From contig JBEHWJ010000048.1 of the NCBI GenBank assembly GCA_040217755.1, positions 1 through 15,754 on the forward strand: a DNA stretch of 15,754 nucleotides. The letters are read 5' to 3'. Source of the DNA: PHAA01 sp040217755. GTDB taxonomy: Bacteria > Bacillota > Syntrophomonadia > Syntrophomonadales > Syntrophomonadaceae. Of the stretch, positions 14,601-15,754 are shown piece after piece. The position numbers and the translations under genes were made by a program. The notes below the pieces were generated by a model. The model searched no databases. It saw nothing but the letters and a program-made list of their open reading frames with translations, and was not told where the DNA came from. The number at the start of each line of letters is the position of its first letter. The stretch's first letter is position 1.

Positions 14601-14616
14601 ATTGACAACTGTCAAT
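14601..14616. promoter_or_regulatory. Palindrome containing a consensus -35 box before rlmD
   Basis: attgac-aact-gtcaat is an inverted repeat (6-bp arms) and contains TTGACA (14602-14607). No well spaced -10 follows: ATGATA at 14628 is 20 bp away and TAAATA at 14632 is 24 bp away. It may be an operator overlapping a weak promoter for the methyltransferase gene, or a chance match. Confidence 0.3.
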
Positions 14617-14660
14617 GCGGCAAAGGGATGATAAATAACCCATGGAGGAGGAGACCGCCA

Positions 14661-15754
14661 TTGCTCTGTTTGGTGGAAGGGATAACCCATAGAGGTGAAG
14701 GAGTGGGCCGCGTCCAGGGTCAGGTGGTCTTCATCCCTCATGCGATACCGGGAGAGACGGTGGAAGTCGATATCCGGGAGCGAAAAAAGACTTATCTCCG
14801 CGCTCAACTAAAAGAGGTAGTGGCTGCATCACCTGACCGGATTGAACCTGCCTGTCCCTACTACTATAAATGCGGCGGCTGCTCCTACCAGCATATGAGA
14901 TATGACCGCCAACTGGAGCTGAAACGGCAGGTGGTGCGGGACAACCTGGCCCGGCTTGGCGGGTTGGAAGTTCAGGTCGAGCCGGTGGCCGGAATGGATA
15001 ATCCCTGGCGTTATCGCAACAAGGTGGAATGGCACGTCGCCAGAGAAAACCATGGTTATCAAATGGGATACCACATCCAGGATAGCCAGGAGCTGCTCCC
15101 CATCGAGGGCTGCCTGCTGATCGGGGAGGCCATGGAAGCACTGAGCCGGTATCTGCAGCAGCACCTAAAGGAATTGGGCCTCCCGGAGCGGAGCCGGATA
15201 ACCGTGCGCCAGTCTTTCGCCAATGGCGAGTTGATGCTGGTCTTGGCCGGCACCGGGATGGAGCAGGTGGACATACAGCCTCTGGTTGGATATCCCGACC
15301 TGGCCTCCGTATACTGTATAGACCGGGGACGGGTAATCCATAAGTATGGTCGGCTGACGCTGACCGATAGATTGGCCGGCATCGATTATGAGATATCCCC
15401 GCTGGCCTTTTTCCAGGTCAATCACCGGCAGGCCGAAATGCTTATCGACATAGTTAAGGACTATGCTCAAGCGAGCCCATCGAAAAATGTACTGGAGGGA
15501 TATTGCGGAATCGGCACCATCTCCTTGCACCTGGCCCGTGATGCCGGGAGCGTCATTGGGGTAGAGAGCTACCCGGGAGCTGTCGCGGACGCCCGTGCCA
15601 ATGCCCGCCGCAATCATATCTCCAACTGCCGGTTTATCGCCGGAGCCTGTGAAAAGGTTATCCCTGATCTGAAAGAGAGTTTTGATGTGGCCGTGTTGGA
15701 CCCGCCCCGGGCCGGCTGCAGGAAGGAAGTCATCGAGGCGGTAATCAAGGCCGC
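14661..15754 (+). CDS. rlmD: 23S rRNA (uracil-C5)-methyltransferase, RlmD/TrmA family (3' truncated by window)
   Basis: An AdoMet-dependent enzyme of the RumA/TrmA family that methylates C5 of uridine in rRNA. About 364 codons are visible with no stop before the edge; relatives are about 430-460 aa. In order: a TRAM-like N-terminal beta-barrel (GEGVGRVQGQVVFIPHAIPG), the iron-sulfur Cys motif CPYYYKCGGC with a fourth Cys in IEGCLL, NPWRYRNKVEW, SPLAFFQVNHRQAE, the AdoMet loop GYCGIGTISLHLA, and the DPPRAGC catalytic-domain motif near the right edge. The catalytic Cys and Glu lie beyond the window. The start is TTG 14661, 7 nt after GAGGAGGAG (14645-14653); ATG 14642 is out of frame and ends at 14692. 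Which uridine(s) it modifies (RlmD-, RlmC- or RlmCD-like) cannot be told here. Confidence 0.93.
   Translation, partial: MLCLVEGITHRGEGVGRVQGQVVFIPHAIPGETVEVDIRERKKTYLRAQLKEVVAASPDRIEPACPYYYKCGGCSYQHMRYDRQLELKRQVVRDNLARLGGLEVQVEPVAGMDNPWRYRNKVEWHVARENHGYQMGYHIQDSQELLPIEGCLLIGEAMEALSRYLQQHLKELGLPERSRITVRQSFANGELMLVLAGTGMEQVDIQPLVGYPDLASVYCIDRGRVIHKYGRLTLTDRLAGIDYEISPLAFFQVNHRQAEMLIDIVKDYAQASPSKNVLEGYCGIGTISLHLARDAGSVIGVESYPGAVADARANARRNHISNCRFIAGACEKVIPDLKESFDVAVLDPPRAGCRKEVIEAVIKA

Noticed and set aside
14642..14692. Short open frame starting at ATG 14642 before rlmD
   Set aside because: Sixteen codons, no SD upstream of the ATG; the purine-rich stretch inside it serves as the rlmD SD.
1..15754. 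Mobile elements, CRISPR arrays, prophage, tRNA or rRNA genes
   Set aside because: No transposase, integrase, direct-repeat arrays or tRNA-like cloverleaf sequence was found; the region looks like stable core chromosome.

Overview
The window is a stretch of chromosome from an endospore-forming, low-to-mid GC Firmicute. I favour the clostridial/Syntrophomonas-Peptococcaceae side over Bacillus, but the exact lineage is an inference. Evidence for a spore former: an unambiguous alpha/beta-type small acid-soluble spore protein (minus strand, 9276-9449), a YlxY-family polysaccharide deacetylase, and the Bacillus-like order rpsO - pnp - ylxY - M16 protease (mlpA/ymxG) - ymxH. Non-ATG starts are very common: ATC, TTG and GTG starts, each with a well placed Shine-Dalgarno sequence, are inferred for about half of the genes.

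Layout. (1) 1-7133, plus strand: the 3' end of rpsO; a hairpin; pnp (apparent ATC start); then a cell-envelope triad of VanW-domain protein, YlxY-like deacetylase and D,D-carboxypeptidase; then M16 peptidase, dUTPase and YmxH. Most junctions from vanW to dut overlap by a few bases or lie within about 16 nt, so this is one tightly packed operon-like block. (2) 7134-9248: a terminator, a sigma-A promoter, guaB (IMP dehydrogenase), and a small MgtC-like membrane protein 2 nt behind it. (3) 9249-9631: a SASP gene on the minus strand with a candidate sigma-G promoter, divergent from the next block. (4) 9632-11254: a radical SAM protein with CX4CX2C cysteine spacing and a DUF47/PhoU-like protein, ending at a strong terminator shared with (5) corA on the minus strand (11255-12232). 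corA has a sigma-A promoter and a leader of about 200 nt containing alternative pairings that could hide its Shine-Dalgarno. (6) 12540-14513: a class A penicillin-binding protein; then (7) an RlmD/TrmA-family rRNA uracil methyltransferase that runs off the right edge.

How it fits together: the left half couples RNA turnover (S15/PNPase) to nucleotide housekeeping (Dut, GuaB) and to peptidoglycan remodelling and spore functions (VanW, YlxY, carboxypeptidase, SASP). The right half is ion/phosphate-related membrane functions (DUF47, CorA), wall synthesis and rRNA modification. I see no mobile elements, CRISPR arrays, phage genes or tRNA/rRNA genes. No wholly new multi-gene system is evident. The most unusual signals are the ATC start of pnp, the out-of-frame start of the vanW gene, the degenerate catalytic motifs of the YlxY-like deacetylase, and the corA leader.
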